A stretch of 64,000 bases of DNA, taken from NCBI RefSeq assembly GCF_003429095.1, contig NZ_QVTE01000055.1, positions 1 through 64,000 on the forward strand, written 5' to 3'. This DNA comes from Peribacillus saganii (GTDB lineage: Bacteria > Bacillota > Bacilli > Bacillales > DSM-1321). The translations under genes and the position numbers were made by a program. Positions 25,311-33,659 of the stretch are shown here, in pieces (position 1 is the first letter of the stretch; every line of letters begins with the position of its first letter). The notes beneath the pieces were generated by a model that saw nothing but the letters and a program-made list of their open reading frames with translations, ran no database searches and was not told the origin of the DNA.

Positions 25311-26462
25311 TTGATCACATTCCAGCATGTAGGCAAAAAATATGCGGATGGTTTTGTTGCCTTAAAAGACATTGATTTTGAAATAAAAGAAGGTGAACTT
25401 GTTGCATTAATCGGTCCAAGCGGATGTGGTAAAACAACCACGATGAGGATGATTAACCGGCTGATCGAGCCAAGCAGCGGGAAGATTTTCATTAATGGTG
25501 AAGACATTTCCAAAATGGACAAGGTCCAATTACGAAGAAACATAGGCTATGTAATTCAGCAAATCGGCCTGCTGCCGCATTTAACGATTGAGGAAAACAT
25601 TACACTGGTACCTAGACTTAAGGGCTGGGCACCTGAGCAATATGAAAACAAAGTAGATGAACTGCTGAATTTGGTAGGCTTAGACCCTGAAGAATATAAA
25701 ACCCGTTTTCCTTCAGAATTAAGTGGCGGACAGCAGCAACGTGTTGGGGTAATTCGTGCTATGGCTGCCGAACCGCCGATCATTCTTATGGATGAGCCGT
25801 TCAGCGCATTGGACCCCATTAGCCGGGAGCAGCTTCAGGAAGAATTGGTTAACTTGCAGGAGGGGATTAAAAAAACCATTGTCTTCGTTACGCATGATAT
25901 GGACGAAGCAATTAAGATTGCTGATCGCATTGCCATAATGAAAGACGGAGAAATCGTCCAGTTCGATACTCCTGAAAGAATCCTCCGCCATCCGAAGAAT
26001 GAGTTTGTCAAAGGCTTCATTGGGGAGGACCGGCTGGCAACAGGTGAGGATTCTGTTCCGGTTGCAGATGAGTTAATGCTGAAAAGAGTTATTACAGCGA
26101 GGCCAACAAGAGGGCTGGCGCAGTCTTTAAAAACTATGAATAACTATAAAGTAGACAGCTTACTGGTAACAAACCAGCAAAATGAGCTGCTTGGAATTGC
26201 TACTATTGAAAATGTTGAGCGCCATTATGCTGAAGAAGAGAAGACACTGGCTGACATTATGACTACGGATTATCAAACAGCAAATGCAGATACTCCATAT
26301 ACCGATGTAGCAGAGATGTTTGCCCGCGGTGCTTCGGTTATTCCTGTTCTTCAAAACGGAAAATTAATCGGGCTGATTACCCGCTCGACTATGATGAGAG
26401 GCCTTGCAGGAATGAAGATTACACCGCCTGTACCTGTGGAAGGAGCTGCTGCAATTGAATGA
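25311..26462 (+). CDS. opuFA: Compatible-solute ABC transporter ATP-binding protein (OpuF-type)
   Basis: 383 residues. The ABC ATPase has Walker A GPSGCGKTT (about 37-45), signature LSGGQQQR, Walker B IILMDEP and H-loop VTHD; the C-terminus carries a tandem CBS pair (about 255-375: VITARPTRGL, YKVDSLLVTNQQNELLGIATIENV, DTPYTDVAEMF, VIPVLQNGKLIGLITRS), as in OpuA/OpuB/OpuC ATPases that import glycine betaine, choline and relatives. TTG start follows AGAGGGG at 5 nt. The next gene overlaps by 8 bp and encodes a fused permease-binding protein, the two-gene architecture described as OpuF in Bacillus. Confidence 0.88.
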   Translation: MITFQHVGKKYADGFVALKDIDFEIKEGELVALIGPSGCGKTTTMRMINRLIEPSSGKIFINGEDISKMDKVQLRRNIGYVIQQIGLLPHLTIEENITLVPRLKGWAPEQYENKVDELLNLVGLDPEEYKTRFPSELSGGQQQRVGVIRAMAAEPPIILMDEPFSALDPISREQLQEELVNLQEGIKKTIVFVTHDMDEAIKIADRIAIMKDGEIVQFDTPERILRHPKNEFVKGFIGEDRLATGEDSVPVADELMLKRVITARPTRGLAQSLKTMNNYKVDSLLVTNQQNELLGIATIENVERHYAEEEKTLADIMTTDYQTANADTPYTDVAEMFARGASVIPVLQNGKLIGLITRSTMMRGLAGMKITPPVPVEGAAAIE

Positions 26463-28011
26463 CCAAAATTTCTTAACCATGCTAATTGATATATTTAGAA
26501 CGCGCTGGAGCGAAATTCTTGAAGCGTTACAGCAGCATTTATTTTTATCAATCGTTTCAATCGTTATTGCAACGCTTATCGCTATCCCATTAGGAATCTT
26601 CATTGCGAGAAGAAGGAAATTTGCAGAACCGATCATTGGGGTTGCGTCCATTTTTCAAACGATCCCCAGTTTAGCACTGTTTGGGTTTTTACTCCCGCTT
26701 TTTGGGATTGGAAATATTACTGCAATTATTGCACTGACAATTTATGCATTGCTTCCTATCCTGAGGAATACATATACAGGAATTACAGGTGTGGATCAGT
26801 CAGCAGTAGAAGCTGGACGCGGCATGGGGATGACAAAAAATCAAATTCTGAGGATGATTGAGATACCGCTGGCTTTGCCAATCATCATGGCAGGCTTGCG
26901 GACAGCCACCGTTCTAACCATTGGGGTTGCTACATTGGCCGCCTTTATTGGTGCAGGCGGATTGGGCGATATCATTTACAGGGGCCTCTCGACCGCAAGA
27001 AATGAACTTGTGCTTGCAGGTGCCATCCCAGCGGCTGTTCTGGCTATAGTGATTGATCTTATTTTAAAACGGATTGAAGTTGCAACAGATCCTAGGTCAG
27101 GGAAGAAGTTTTCATGGAAAAAGGCCTCTTTAATATTGGCTCCGGCTGCAGCGCTATTACTGTTTTTTGGATTTAGAGGCGGTGCTGCGGATAACACGGT
27201 AGTGGTGGCAGGGAAAAAGTTTACTGAGCAGTATATTCTGCCTTACATTATCTCAGAGTATGTGAAGGAAAAAACAGATTATAATGTCGAGGTTCGGGAA
27301 GGGCTTGGAGAGACTCCAATCATGACCCAAGCTGCGGAAAACGGTGATGTTGATATTTTTGTTGAGTATACAGGTACAGGCTTGATGACGATCTTGAAGG
27401 AAAAATATAATCCTGAAGATACCCCGGATGCGATTTATGAGAAAGTGAAAAAAGGGTACAGGGAGGAGCTCGGCTTAGAATGGATGAAGCCGCTTGGATT
27501 TGAAAACACATATGCACTTGCCTTAAATCCTGAAACCTTTCAGCAAATGCGAGTAAAAACAATTTCTGAATTCGCAGCCAATTCATCTCAGATAACTTTT
27601 GGTGCTCCTACCGATTTTTATGAGCGTGAAGATGGATATCCCGGTTTTGTAAAAACATATAATCTACAATTTAAGGATAAAAGAAGTCTTGATCCAAACT
27701 TAATGTACTCTGCTGTAAAAGAAGGGGAAGTTAATGCTATTCCGGCATTTACGACCGATGGCCGGATTGTCCGCTTTAACCTAAAAACCTTAAAGGACGA
27801 CAAAAAATTCTTCCCGCCGTATTACGCGGCTCCGGTTGTGCGCCAGGAAGCCTTGGAAGAATTTCCTGAGCTGAAGGATGTCGTAAATCAGCTGGGAGAT
27901 CAAATATCTGAGGAAGAAATGGCAGAAATGAATGCAAAAGTAGATCTTGATAAAGAAGATCCCCAAGAAGTTGCGAGGGAGTTTTTACAGGAAAAGGGTT
28001 TAATAAAATAA
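26455..28011 (+). CDS. opuFB: Compatible-solute ABC permease fused to substrate-binding domain (OpuF-type)
   Basis: 518 residues. About 1-210 is the membrane domain with the EAA-like loop (AVEAGRGMGMTKNQILRMIEIPLALP). A linker with a hydrophobic helix (LILAPAAALLLFFGFRGG, about 223-240) leads to an extracellular glycine-betaine/choline-type binding domain (VVVAGKKFTEQYILPYIISEY ... TYALALNP ... FGAPTDFYEREDGYPGF ... VNAIPAFTTDGRIV). Fusion removes the need for a separate lipoprotein. TTG start lies within the 3' end of the ATPase gene, with AAGGAG upstream. Substrate range is inferred from family. Terminator follows. Confidence 0.88.
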   Translation: MNDQNFLTMLIDIFRTRWSEILEALQQHLFLSIVSIVIATLIAIPLGIFIARRRKFAEPIIGVASIFQTIPSLALFGFLLPLFGIGNITAIIALTIYALLPILRNTYTGITGVDQSAVEAGRGMGMTKNQILRMIEIPLALPIIMAGLRTATVLTIGVATLAAFIGAGGLGDIIYRGLSTARNELVLAGAIPAAVLAIVIDLILKRIEVATDPRSGKKFSWKKASLILAPAAALLLFFGFRGGAADNTVVVAGKKFTEQYILPYIISEYVKEKTDYNVEVREGLGETPIMTQAAENGDVDIFVEYTGTGLMTILKEKYNPEDTPDAIYEKVKKGYREELGLEWMKPLGFENTYALALNPETFQQMRVKTISEFAANSSQITFGAPTDFYEREDGYPGFVKTYNLQFKDKRSLDPNLMYSAVKEGEVNAIPAFTTDGRIVRFNLKTLKDDKKFFPPYYAAPVVRQEALEEFPELKDVVNQLGDQISEEEMAEMNAKVDLDKEDPQEVAREFLQEKGLIK

Positions 28012-28016
28012 AAGAA

Positions 28017-28048
28017 AGAGGATGCTCCTGCGTGAGCATCCTCTCTTT
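28017..28048 (+). terminator. Terminator of the OpuF-type operon
   Basis: AGAGGATGCTC (28017-28027) pairs perfectly with GAGCATCCTCT (28034-28044), followed by TTTT; may serve both converging genes. Confidence 0.9.
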
Positions 28049-28065
28049 TGTGCATATTTAGCTTT

Positions 28066-28581
28066 TTATTTTTTCTTCATCCGGTCCAGCAAAAATCCGC
28101 CTTTAAAACGCCTTGGCTCATACGAAATGATAAACGCCTTTGGTTCAAATTTTTCCACTGTTGCAATCAGTTCATCTTCCCGATTGCGCTTTGTTAATAT
28201 CTCCAGACGGTAGCGTTCGCTGTCTCTTCCTTCACCAATATAAAGTGTGACACCGAAGCCATTGGCCCTTAGAGTTGTGATTAACTCTTCATTTTTCGTC
28301 TGAGTATTAACCGTTACATTGATATAGCCGATTGCCAGCTTTTGCTCTATCCTTGTTCCAAAAATAATGCCAATTCCAAAGCCTACAGCGTATACAATCA
28401 TCGCCAGTAAGCTTTGATCCCCGCTGAAGACAAGGGAGAGACCGAAAACATAAATCAGCATTTCAAATATTCCCATGATAGAAGCTAAAACTGTAATATT
28501 CTTCACCAAAAATATAGTTCTCAGTGTTAAAAGAGGAACATATAGAAGCTGCAGCAATAAGATAAGAATGATTTCCTTCAT
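28066..28581 (-). CDS. UPF0316 membrane protein (YebE-like)
   Basis: 171 residues: three membrane segments (EIILILLLQLLYVPLLTL, VLASIMGIFEMLIYVFGLSLVF, LLAMIVYAVGFGIGIIFG) followed by a cytoplasmic DUF2179-type domain of about 85 residues (NEELITTLRANGFGVTLYIGEGRDSERYRLEILTKRNREDELI). This is the layout of UPF0316/YebE proteins; function unknown. ATG at 28581 follows GAGGTG; the upstream in-frame start would add an unlikely charged extension. Confidence 0.85.
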   Translation of the reverse strand: MKEIILILLLQLLYVPLLTLRTIFLVKNITVLASIMGIFEMLIYVFGLSLVFSGDQSLLAMIVYAVGFGIGIIFGTRIEQKLAIGYINVTVNTQTKNEELITTLRANGFGVTLYIGEGRDSERYRLEILTKRNREDELIATVEKFEPKAFIISYEPRRFKGGFLLDRMKKK

Positions 28582-28843
28582 TTTGACACCTCGAATCCTA
28601 TTATCAATACCTTCATTACTATAATCCAAAAAATTATTTCTTTCAACGGATGATTGCCAGAGTAATAGATGGAAAATTTATCTAACATAATTTTGTTATG
28701 CTCAATACAACTAAAAGAAATGGCAGAAAGCTGAATATCTATCAGTGATTACATTTTTGGGAATGATTTTATTAATTATTGCAAATGTAACGGGTATCGG
28801 GTGAAGCTATGATCTCAAAAACTCATTACAATCGAGGTATCTG

Positions 28844-29180
28844 GTGAAAATCTTTATTGCACTTGTTTTGGTGCCGGCTTCGTTTCCGGTTTTTTCGGTA
28901 ATATTTTATCTGCCTATGGGAATTGATAGTCCAAACATTTATCAGAATGGGACGAATCTTGAAAAGATGTGGCAGAAAGAAGCAAAAAAGCTGGCAGGGC
29001 GCCATTAAGGCCGACATAAAAACAGGAAATCATTATTGAAGATATGGGTCCGGGTATGACAGGGGAATCAGATGGAATGGGAGCTGGAATTGGTTTATCA
29101 ATCGTTTCACTCAGCTAAAGGAATTGAAGCTGAACTGGAACATCGAAAGTGATCCAACGGGCACACGTATATTAAAATAA
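28844..29180 (+). pseudogene. Sensor histidine kinase remnant with internal deletion
   Basis: A GTG frame with GAGGT upstream (28844-29008) encodes a membrane N-terminus (KIFIALVLVPASFPVFSVIF) and ends early after LEKMWQKEAKKLAGRH. Then, in shifted frames, the end of a kinase ATPase domain is readable: EIIIEDMGPGMT, GAGIGLSIVSL, and after one more shift LKELKLNWNIESDPTGTRILK and TAA at 29178-29180. The middle of the kinase is missing, so it cannot function. No response regulator is nearby. Confidence 0.75.
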
Positions 29181-29220
29181 AAAGAATGCCCATAAGAGCA
29201 TCCTTTTCATTTGTACTTCT

Positions 29221-31137
29221 TTATTTCTCGTTCATAAGTTTTTCTAATTCATCAAGCGTCTCCCTGAATACTTCCATCGCTTCATCGACAGGTTTGGAAG
29301 TAGACATATCGACACCCGCACTTTTTAGAATGCTGATAGGGTCAGCTGATCCTCCAGCCTGAAGGAAGTTCTCTTTAATGCGTTTAACGGAAGGTGCACC
29401 CTGTTCCAATACTTGCTTGGAAAGTGCAACGGATGCAGCAAAACTTGTAGCATATTGGTAAACGTAGAATTTGTAGTTATAAAAATGAGGAATACGGGCC
29501 CATTCCATGGCAATCTCTTCATCCGCAACCATCACTTTTCCATAGTACTTCTTATTAATACCACCATAAATATTTTTCAAGGCTGCTGCGTTAACCGATT
29601 CGCCTTTTTGATCCAGCTCATGGATGGCTTTTTCAAATTCCGCAAACTGTGTTTGGCGGAACAGGGTAGTCCGGAAATTTTCAAGCCTCAGGTTTAACAA
29701 GTACATTTTTTCTGCTTTTGTTTTTGCCTTTTTATACTGGCTGTGCCAAAGCAGGTTTTCATTCATGGTAGAAGCAACTTCTGCAGTAAACGTGGCATAG
29801 CTGGATGTTAAATAAGGCTGTTTAATTTTTGAGTAATAAGAGTGTGCAGCATGACCCAGCTCGTGGGCAATGGTCGATACATCACCATTTGTCCCTTGAT
29901 AGTTTAATAAGACAAATGGATGTGTGTCATAGGCCCCCCACTGGTACGCGCCACTTTGTTTATCATCGGTGGAATACACATCGACCCAGCCGCCGGTAAA
30001 GGCTTCCTTCAGTATTTTCGCATAATCCTCACCTAGAGGCTTTAAGCCTTCCAATACCTGTTTTTGGGCCTCATCATAGGAAATATATGTTTTATCTGCT
30101 TCTACGATGGGTGCATAGATGTCATACATTTGCAGTTCATCGACTCCAAGCATCTTTTTCTTCAATTCCATATAGCGGTGCATTTGCGGAAGCCCTTTGT
30201 TTACGGAATTGATAAGCTGATCGTACACCTTGACAGGGATATTGTTGGGAGACAATGCAGCTTCTACCGCTGATTTATATTTTCTTACATCTGCAGCAAT
30301 ATTATGTGATTGTACATGCGAGCTCAAAGACTGTGCAAATGTATCCTGGAACTTTCCTAATGTTTGATAGTAAGCTTCATATGCCTGCTTGCGGACGTTT
30401 CGGTCTTTGCTTTCCATGTATGAAATAAAGTTGGAACGGGTTAATGGGACTTCTCTGCCTTTCTCGTCCTTTATCTTAGGAAATTTAACGTCAGTAGCAA
30501 GCTTTTCATATACGTTGGCGCCCGTTGATGACAGCGGGGATAATTTTGCCAGCAGCTCTTCTTGATCCTGAGATAGTGTATGGGATTTTGTACGAATAAT
30601 ATCAGACAACATATATTTATATGGTGCAAGGGATTTATCCTTTAAATAGTTATTCATTTGCTTAGATGGTATCTTCACAAGCTCAGGGTTAAACCAGGCA
30701 GAGTTTTCGGATACGGTTGTTGTCATTTTTTCTGCGCGGTCAGCGGATGACTGCAAGTCTGCATATGTTGAATGAACATCTAAATTTAAATTTGCGTACA
30801 CATATGCTTTATCATGAATGCGTGATAAAGTACTGTAGTCCTCCAAAGCCTTTTTCATAATAGCAGCTGACTTTGCAAGTTTTCCCTGGTAATTCTTTTT
30901 AAAGGCTGCTGATAATTGTTCTGCCTTCTTTACATCTGCTTTCCAAGCAGCTTTGCTTTGGTAAATATGTTCGGTCTTCCATTTGTATTGAGCTGGAATT
31001 TCCGCTCTGGATTTGTAGTTTGTTTTCACTCCCTGCTCCTGGGCTTGTACGGCAGCGGTGCTTAGTACATTAAAAGGAATAATGGGTGAAAGTGCTATCA
31101 TAGCTGCTGCCAAAGAAGTCATGACATGTTTTTTCAA
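29221..31137 (-). CDS. Exported M3-family oligoendopeptidase (PepF-like)
   Basis: 638 residues. The N-terminus (KKHVMTSLAAAMIALSPIIPF, then AVQAQEQG) is a signal peptide, so this zinc metallopeptidase is secreted, unlike cytoplasmic PepF. An N-terminal oligopeptidase domain (LNLDVHSTYADLQSSADRAEKM) is followed by the M3 catalytic domain; HELGH at 425-429 supplies two zinc-binding His and the catalytic Glu, and TFTAEVASTMNE the third ligand Glu. It probably trims small peptides outside the cell. TTG at 31137 is chosen because GGAGG lies 7 nt upstream and it opens exactly at the signal peptide. A GGATGC/GCATTC hairpin with T-run follows. Confidence 0.9.
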   Translation of the reverse strand: MKKHVMTSLAAAMIALSPIIPFNVLSTAAVQAQEQGVKTNYKSRAEIPAQYKWKTEHIYQSKAAWKADVKKAEQLSAAFKKNYQGKLAKSAAIMKKALEDYSTLSRIHDKAYVYANLNLDVHSTYADLQSSADRAEKMTTTVSENSAWFNPELVKIPSKQMNNYLKDKSLAPYKYMLSDIIRTKSHTLSQDQEELLAKLSPLSSTGANVYEKLATDVKFPKIKDEKGREVPLTRSNFISYMESKDRNVRKQAYEAYYQTLGKFQDTFAQSLSSHVQSHNIAADVRKYKSAVEAALSPNNIPVKVYDQLINSVNKGLPQMHRYMELKKKMLGVDELQMYDIYAPIVEADKTYISYDEAQKQVLEGLKPLGEDYAKILKEAFTGGWVDVYSTDDKQSGAYQWGAYDTHPFVLLNYQGTNGDVSTIAHELGHAAHSYYSKIKQPYLTSSYATFTAEVASTMNENLLWHSQYKKAKTKAEKMYLLNLRLENFRTTLFRQTQFAEFEKAIHELDQKGESVNAAALKNIYGGINKKYYGKVMVADEEIAMEWARIPHFYNYKFYVYQYATSFAASVALSKQVLEQGAPSVKRIKENFLQAGGSADPISILKSAGVDMSTSKPVDEAMEVFRETLDELEKLMNEK

Positions 31138-31177
31138 TCTGCTTCCTCCATTCAAAATAAGTGATTTGGGGAAAATA

Positions 31178-31262
31178 GGGATAAGCGCGTCAGGGAGACC
31201 CCGCAGGCGCAATGAAGCTCCGAGGAGGCTTCCGAACCGCCCCTAGAGCGGAAATCAACAGG
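31178..31262. repeat. Dispersed Bacillus intergenic repeat copy
   Basis: GC-rich block beginning GCGCGTCAGGGAGACCCCGC and ending GAGCGGAAATCAACAG. I know this type of sequence (with GAGGAGGCTTCCGAACCGCCCC) as recurring between genes in many Bacillus genomes. It lies upstream of the peptidase gene. Function unknown. Confidence 0.6.
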
Positions 31263-31471
31263 CAAGTTAAACAGAGCCTTAGAATAAGAATGCACATTGA
31301 AAACCGAGATCATTAAAAAACCCTTTCCTATATTTATTGGCAAATCTTTTGCAGTTGTTTATTTTTCCTATTGTGGTTTGAAACTATACGTTCTTTTTGT
31401 TCTTTGCTTCTGGAATCGTATACTTTTCAGCGGAAGGAGATTTAGAAAGGGGAGACAGACCAATACAAAAA

Positions 31472-31492
31472 AGCCAGTCGGTGACTGGCTAT
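31472..31492 (-). terminator. Terminator of the MerR-coiled-coil gene
   Basis: AGCCAGTC (31472-31479) pairs with GACTGGCT (31483-31490) over a 3-nt loop; on the minus strand it is followed by a T-run. The rest of 31263-31530 has no gene. Confidence 0.8.
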
Positions 31493-31530
31493 CTTTGTTG
31501 GATATTTGGATGGGTCGAAGCTTTTTTATA

Positions 31531-32574
31531 TTAAGACCAAGGCTTCCACCATTTCTTTTCGTTCTTGGCAGCTGCTGCTTCCCTGAAGCTTGTCACCATG
31601 CCGTGGAAAGCTTCTTCTCTTTCCCGGATAACCTGGGTTAATTCTTTAAGTCCTTGGTTCATTGTATCCACGAACGCTTCCTGATCACGGTTTAACACTC
31701 GAGCGACAGTATTGATTTCCTTCTGGGCTGTTTTAACATCCTGGGATACTTTGGCCATCATATTTTTATAGTCCCTCGTTGTAATTTTGGAGCTTTCGTT
31801 AAGACGCTTCGTAATCTTATCGCAGGTTGCCTCTGAGGCTTTCACAATGTCAATCGAGAGGGCTTCGAAAGTATCGGAGGTGCGTTCCGATACTTTCGCA
31901 ATATCTTCGGAAAGGGCTTCGAATGTTTCGGAAGTACGTTCTGAAGCTTTCGCAATATCTTCGGAAAGGGCTTCGAATGTTTCGAAAGTGCGTTCCGAAG
32001 CAGCAGCGACCGTATGGGCCAGCTCTCGCACTTCTGTTTTTGTTTTTTCGCTTGACCTTTGGATCGATTTAGACAATCCTTGAACCGTTTGCATGGAACC
32101 AGAGGAAATTTCTTTTTTGACTTGTTCAATTATTTCGTTCCGATTGCTTTGCATCGCATCTTTTATTTCCGCTAGCATATGCTGCCGATACATCTCCATT
32201 GCCGCGAACAGTTCCTCAGTATTTGGCACCATAGCAGATGCTGCTGGTTTTTCAGAAGTGACGACCGCCTTTTCAGCAACCGCAGGCATAGAGGTTTCGG
32301 AAGTTTCGGAAACAGCTTCCGAAACCTTAGTATTATGTCTTTCTAACAGCTTGCGGATCATTTCCTTGCTAAGGTTGTTCGCCCGCATTTCCTTTACCTT
32401 CTCAAGCAGGCTAATTTCTGTCTGAGTGTAGAATCGTGCACCCTGTTTTGACCGGGGAACGTGAAGCAATCCCTGTAAGTCCTTTTCCCATTGTCTGATC
32501 GTCCCTGTAGGAATATTAATTCTTTTGGAAACATCTTTAATTGAATACGCACGCAGAATTTGATTAGTAGCCAT
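31531..32574 (-). CDS. MerR-type HTH plus long coiled-coil protein (RacA/DUF3967-like)
   Basis: 347 residues. The N-terminal MerR-like winged helix (AYSIKDVSKRINIPTGTIRQWEKDLQGLLHVPRSKQGARFYTQTEISLLEKV, about 9-60) is followed by coiled coil to about 330 and the basic-aromatic tail EKKWWKPWS. This layout recalls RacA, which links DNA to the cell pole in sporulation, and the DUF3967 group often seen on plasmids and phages. Residues 192-245 are three tandem 18-residue repeats (SERTSETFEALSEDIAK-like), lengthening the coil. No partner gene; DNA binding is likely, role uncertain. ATG follows GGAAGAG. Confidence 0.75.
   Translation of the reverse strand: MATNQILRAYSIKDVSKRINIPTGTIRQWEKDLQGLLHVPRSKQGARFYTQTEISLLEKVKEMRANNLSKEMIRKLLERHNTKVSEAVSETSETSMPAVAEKAVVTSEKPAASAMVPNTEELFAAMEMYRQHMLAEIKDAMQSNRNEIIEQVKKEISSGSMQTVQGLSKSIQRSSEKTKTEVRELAHTVAAASERTFETFEALSEDIAKASERTSETFEALSEDIAKVSERTSDTFEALSIDIVKASEATCDKITKRLNESSKITTRDYKNMMAKVSQDVKTAQKEINTVARVLNRDQEAFVDTMNQGLKELTQVIREREEAFHGMVTSFREAAAAKNEKKWWKPWS
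31840..32001 (-). repeat. Three 54-bp in-frame tandem repeats
   Basis: Three consecutive 54-bp units encode 18-residue repeats (residues 192-209, 210-227, 228-245) in the coiled coil, with a degenerate partial fourth. The first two differ by one residue (F/S), the third by several. Copy-number change would lengthen or shorten the coil in frame. Confidence 0.9.
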
Positions 32575-32709
32575 TGTTAGCTCTTCCTTTCATTATCCTT
32601 TATATGAATAAAAGTCAATTTAAGGGTATATTCTGCAAACGTTTTGCCTTTTTCCTGCCATGTGACAAAAGCTATCAAAAGAAGATGGAATTCCTCAATT
32701 TTTGCATAA

Positions 32710-32889
32710 TTAATCCTCGGTTAACGCATCAATCGCCACGACTCGCCTATGGTCATGGGTTCCCCTCGCACTAACTGTCGCCAAGCTTCCTGTATCATCA
32801 ATACCTTCGATCCAGACAGGCACCCCATGGTAATGAACTGCAATATCATCTTCAGATCCTATAATTTCTTTTATACGATTTAAATCCAT
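32710..32889 (-). CDS. H-type small acid-soluble spore protein (SspH-like)
   Basis: 59 codons. MDLNRIKEIIGSEDDIAVHY then GVPVWIEGIDDTGSLATV and a C-terminal RRVVAIDALTED match the SspH family: N-terminal RxKEI helix, a short GxPVxIE strand and a TGxAxV strand. Such proteins are forespore-made spore-core components. ATG lies 11-12 nt from AAGGAG. Residues 44-49 have an unusual THDHRR stretch. Monocistronic, in a 630-bp stretch that otherwise looks empty. Confidence 0.75.
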   Translation of the reverse strand: MDLNRIKEIIGSEDDIAVHYHGVPVWIEGIDDTGSLATVSARGTHDHRRVVAIDALTED

Positions 32890-33058
32890 TCAGATCACTG
32901 CTCCTTTTTTAGCTTTATGTTTGTCCTTTTACCAGCCCACTCAGCAACAATAAGTCCGCCGGCACTGTCTGTGCAATTAAATCAGACATCGTGTCCTTAT
33001 TGGCTCCGCCTTGCAATGTCATTTAGAATAATCGGTCTGAGTCAAATTCATAGAACTC

Positions 33059-33187
33059 TCAAATAACTCCTTCAAGTACGGCAAGGGAGGATGTAAACAG
33101 ATAGACGAACCAAGATGATACTTCTTTTCCTGCATTTCTATGAGCCAAGCGTTCATACAGTGCTATAGCAGGAAAAGCGAGCAGCAT
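33059..33187 (-). CDS. Possible 42-codon membrane peptide
   Basis: ATG ORF 21 bp after the DUF2533 gene stop, on the same strand. It reads MLLAFPAIALYERLAHRNAG then a hydrophobic WFVYLFTSSLAVLEGVI. AGGA and AAAGGG precede it at atypical spacing. It could be a genuine small membrane protein or the stub of a longer gene. The sequence between it and the sspH-like gene (32890-33058) shows nothing. Confidence 0.35.
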   Translation of the reverse strand: MLLAFPAIALYERLAHRNAGKEVSSWFVYLFTSSLAVLEGVI

Positions 33188-33208
33188 CCCTTTTTCCTAA
33201 ATCCAATT

Positions 33209-33451
33209 TTATTGCTTGTTAACGAAATCCTGTACCATCTCCGGAGTAACCATTTTTCGAGCATCCTGGAAAAGTGCATTCATTTTCAAGGTAATTTCAT
33301 TAATTTTTGCAGTTGAAAATGCTTTTTCGGCTCTGCATAATTCAATAGCTTCCTGAATATATTTTTCACGCTCTTCATCAAGAGACGCAAATTCCACCAT
33401 TTTTTGATTTTGTTTATACGCATGCTTAGTGATTTCTTTATGTACGCTCAT
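33209..33451 (-). CDS. DUF2533 (YpbS-like) protein
   Basis: 80 residues beginning MSVHKEITKHAYKQNQK with helical YIQEAIELCRAEKAF and KINEITLKMNALFQDARKMVTPEMVQDFV. The N-terminus resembles the DUF2533/YpbS family of Bacillus; role unknown. AAGGAG lies 7 nt before ATG. Confidence 0.65.
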   Translation of the reverse strand: MSVHKEITKHAYKQNQKMVEFASLDEEREKYIQEAIELCRAEKAFSTAKINEITLKMNALFQDARKMVTPEMVQDFVNKQ

Positions 33452-33659
33452 ATAATCGCTCCTTGCTATTATTTAGTATCTATTATCTTAACAGGTATTC
33501 CTGTCTATTCATATGAGGAAAAAAGGATTTTAGCAGCAAGCAGGAAATATGTATAGAAGAAAACTATCCTTTAGTTATATCCTTAATAAGGAGAACATAA
33601 TGAATGATCACAGTCTAGCTAAATTGTCAATCTAATTAGCGAAACAAGGAGAAAAAAGT

